14,319 bases of DNA from an uncultured bacterium (GTDB lineage Bacteria > Bacillota > Clostridia > Oscillospirales > Butyricicoccaceae). The stretch lies in assembly GCA_905215125.1 (NCBI GenBank), contig CAJMOV010000022.1, positions 1-14,319 of the forward strand, in the 5' to 3' direction. Positions 13,229 to 14,319 of this stretch are shown here, one piece after another (the stretch's first letter is position 1; each line of letters begins with the position of its first letter). The position numbers and the translations under genes are program-made. Below the pieces are notes generated by a model that was not told the DNA's origin, made no database searches, and saw only the letters and a program-made list of their open reading frames with translations.

Positions 13229-14047
13229 ATGAAAAGGGTGTGCGCCTTTTTACTGCTTGTCTTGCTTTGTACGTCGGCGTCGGCGGCCGGCGGCGACGTC
13301 CGCCATGACGATGCGGGGCTGTCCCTGTCCCTGCCTGCCGGGGAAGATTGGGTCATCCTGACCCGGGATGTGCAGGACGGCGACGAAGCTGTCGTGTTTT
13401 TTGAAGCCGACGCCGCGACGCTGCGCCAGGCCATGGAGCAGAATCAAATCTGGTTTGAGGCGGTCAGCCGCGACCGCAAGCGCGAGATCACCGTCATCAT
13501 TTCACGGGACGCGCAGACGCGCCGGACCTTTGACTATAATCTGCTGGACGGGGAAGAGCTTAACGAACAGGGGCAGAAATATGTTGACCGCGACTTCAGC
13601 GAGGCTTCGCCGGGGCTTGATTACCTTTCCTTTTCACAGGAGCGGCTGGGAGATCTGCTGTACCTGCGCTTTACCGGGCAGATCGTAAATGAAACGACAG
13701 ACAGCAGATTTATCCAATACGCCACCATTTACAACGGCTGGATGGTCAACATCGCCATGCACGGCTTCGACGGGCAGCTGACCGACGCGGATGCCGGCGT
13801 TTTGGCCGGCGTGGCGGAAAGCGTGCGGTTTGATGAGGCGCTGAACAAAGCGGACGACGCCCAAAGGTATATAGATATGGCGGTTCTGGCCGGCACCCTG
13901 CTGCTGGGGGCGCTGTCGCTGGCGCTCATATACCGCAGCCAGAAAAAGCGAATGAAAAGGGACGTCCGCGCAGGGCAGGGCACCGACGGGCCTGTCCTGC
14001 CCGAAGCGCCGGCGCAGGATGAGCCCGGCAGCGAAAGCGGGGAATAA
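13229..14047 (+). CDS. Exported protein with C-terminal membrane anchor, function unknown
   Basis: I do not recognise this protein (272 aa). It has a signal peptide (MKR, hydrophobic run to about 17, likely cleavage near residue 20 after ASA/AA). A mixed alpha/beta extracytoplasmic region (about 21-205) includes LSLSLPAGEDWVILTRD near its start and YATIYNGWMVNIAMHGFDG towards its end. A single transmembrane helix follows (about 213-233), with a basic stop-transfer stretch (RSQKKRMKR) and an acidic, proline-rich cytoplasmic tail. The predicted orientation is outside-in. ATG 13229 has GGAGG 6 bases upstream and its own promoter. The next gene starts 3 bases after its stop, so the two are very likely cotranscribed. 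The layout, an outside domain with one C-terminal helix, would suit a sensor or surface-associated factor, but nothing identifies a ligand. Confidence 0.75.
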   Translation: MKRVCAFLLLVLLCTSASAAGGDVRHDDAGLSLSLPAGEDWVILTRDVQDGDEAVVFFEADAATLRQAMEQNQIWFEAVSRDRKREITVIISRDAQTRRTFDYNLLDGEELNEQGQKYVDRDFSEASPGLDYLSFSQERLGDLLYLRFTGQIVNETTDSRFIQYATIYNGWMVNIAMHGFDGQLTDADAGVLAGVAESVRFDEALNKADDAQRYIDMAVLAGTLLLGALSLALIYRSQKKRMKRDVRAGQGTDGPVLPEAPAQDEPGSESGE

Positions 14048-14050
14048 GCG

Positions 14051-14319
14051 GTGTCTGTCTGTATGTTTTCTGGCCACCGTCGCCTGCCGCAGGACGGCGG
14101 GGCACTGCGCCGGGCGCTGGAAGCGCGGGTTTTTCAGCTGTGCGGCCAAGGCGTTGACGAGTTTTTATCCGGCGGGGCCATGGGGTTTGACCTGTTGGCC
14201 GCCGGCGCTGTATTGCAGGCGCGGGAAGCCTTTCCGCAGGTATCGCTGACCATGGTTCTGCCCTGCAGGGGGCAGGCCCTGCGGTATCCCGCCGGGCAGA
14301 AGGCGCTGTATGACGAGAT
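14051..14319 (+). CDS. YpsA/DUF1273-like SLOG-fold protein, 3' end outside the window
   Basis: The frame from GTG 14051 stays open to the window edge (89 codons seen) and reads VSVCMFSGHRRLP at its start, then EFLSGGAMGFDLLAA, then SLTMVLPCRGQALRYP. This order matches the DUF1273/YpsA group of the SLOG (DprA/LOG-like Rossmann) superfamily: an N-terminal (T/S)GHR, a GGAxGxD nucleotide-binding loop and an LPCxxQ motif. YpsA-like proteins are thought to bind a nucleotide-type ligand; their reaction is not established. The GTG start has only a weak ribosome-binding site (GGGGA inside the upstream gene end), so translation is probably coupled to the gene ending 3 bases before it. An in-frame ATG at 14063 would cut into the motif and is less likely. 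Confidence 0.8.
   Translation, partial: MSVCMFSGHRRLPQDGGALRRALEARVFQLCGQGVDEFLSGGAMGFDLLAAGAVLQAREAFPQVSLTMVLPCRGQALRYPAGQKALYDE

Overview
The window reads as a GC-rich, Gram-positive chromosome segment, most likely from the class Clostridia (an Oscillospiraceae-type gut Firmicute). The grounds are AAGGAG/GGAGG ribosome-binding sites before almost every gene, sigma-A type promoters, a BlaI/M56 pair, a LytTR/GHKL two-component system, an LtaS-like sulfatase and ECF-type vitamin transporters. The taxonomic placement is inference from gene content. I see no tRNA, rRNA, CRISPR array, insertion sequence or phage gene, and no gene-free stretch above 300 bases.

Left part (1-4953): the 3' portion of an alanine racemase gene (+) whose reading frame is broken near its left end, then a perfect 16-bp-stem hairpin that can terminate transcription from both sides. 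A BlaI-type repressor and an M56 membrane metallopeptidase follow on the minus strand as a translationally coupled pair. The peptidase carries a C-terminal LytM/M23-like domain that has lost most of its zinc ligands. The pair starts from a textbook promoter with two perfect BlaI-like palindromes. Divergent from it, a LytTR response regulator and a GHKL histidine kinase form a coupled two-gene operon.

Middle part (4959-9478, all minus strand): an exported membrane protein of unknown function, adenylosuccinate lyase (purB), and an LtaS-like phosphoglycerol transferase/sulfatase. purB and the sulfatase each have a recognisable promoter.

Right part (9577-14319): a PdxR-like MocR regulator (minus) is divergent from an operon of two ECF transporter S components plus a translationally coupled alpha/beta hydrolase (plus). 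The layout suggests a regulated vitamin-uptake locus, plausibly for a B6 vitamer. Overlapping divergent promoters and an inverted repeat sit between the two units. Last come an exported, C-terminally anchored protein of unknown function and, 3 bases after it, the start of a YpsA/DUF1273-like SLOG protein that runs off the window.

The observations most worth a second look are the degenerate M23 domain fused to the M56 sensor, the MocR/ECF/hydrolase locus, the broken alanine racemase frame, and the pairing of the anchored protein with the SLOG protein. I found no system that I can firmly call new.
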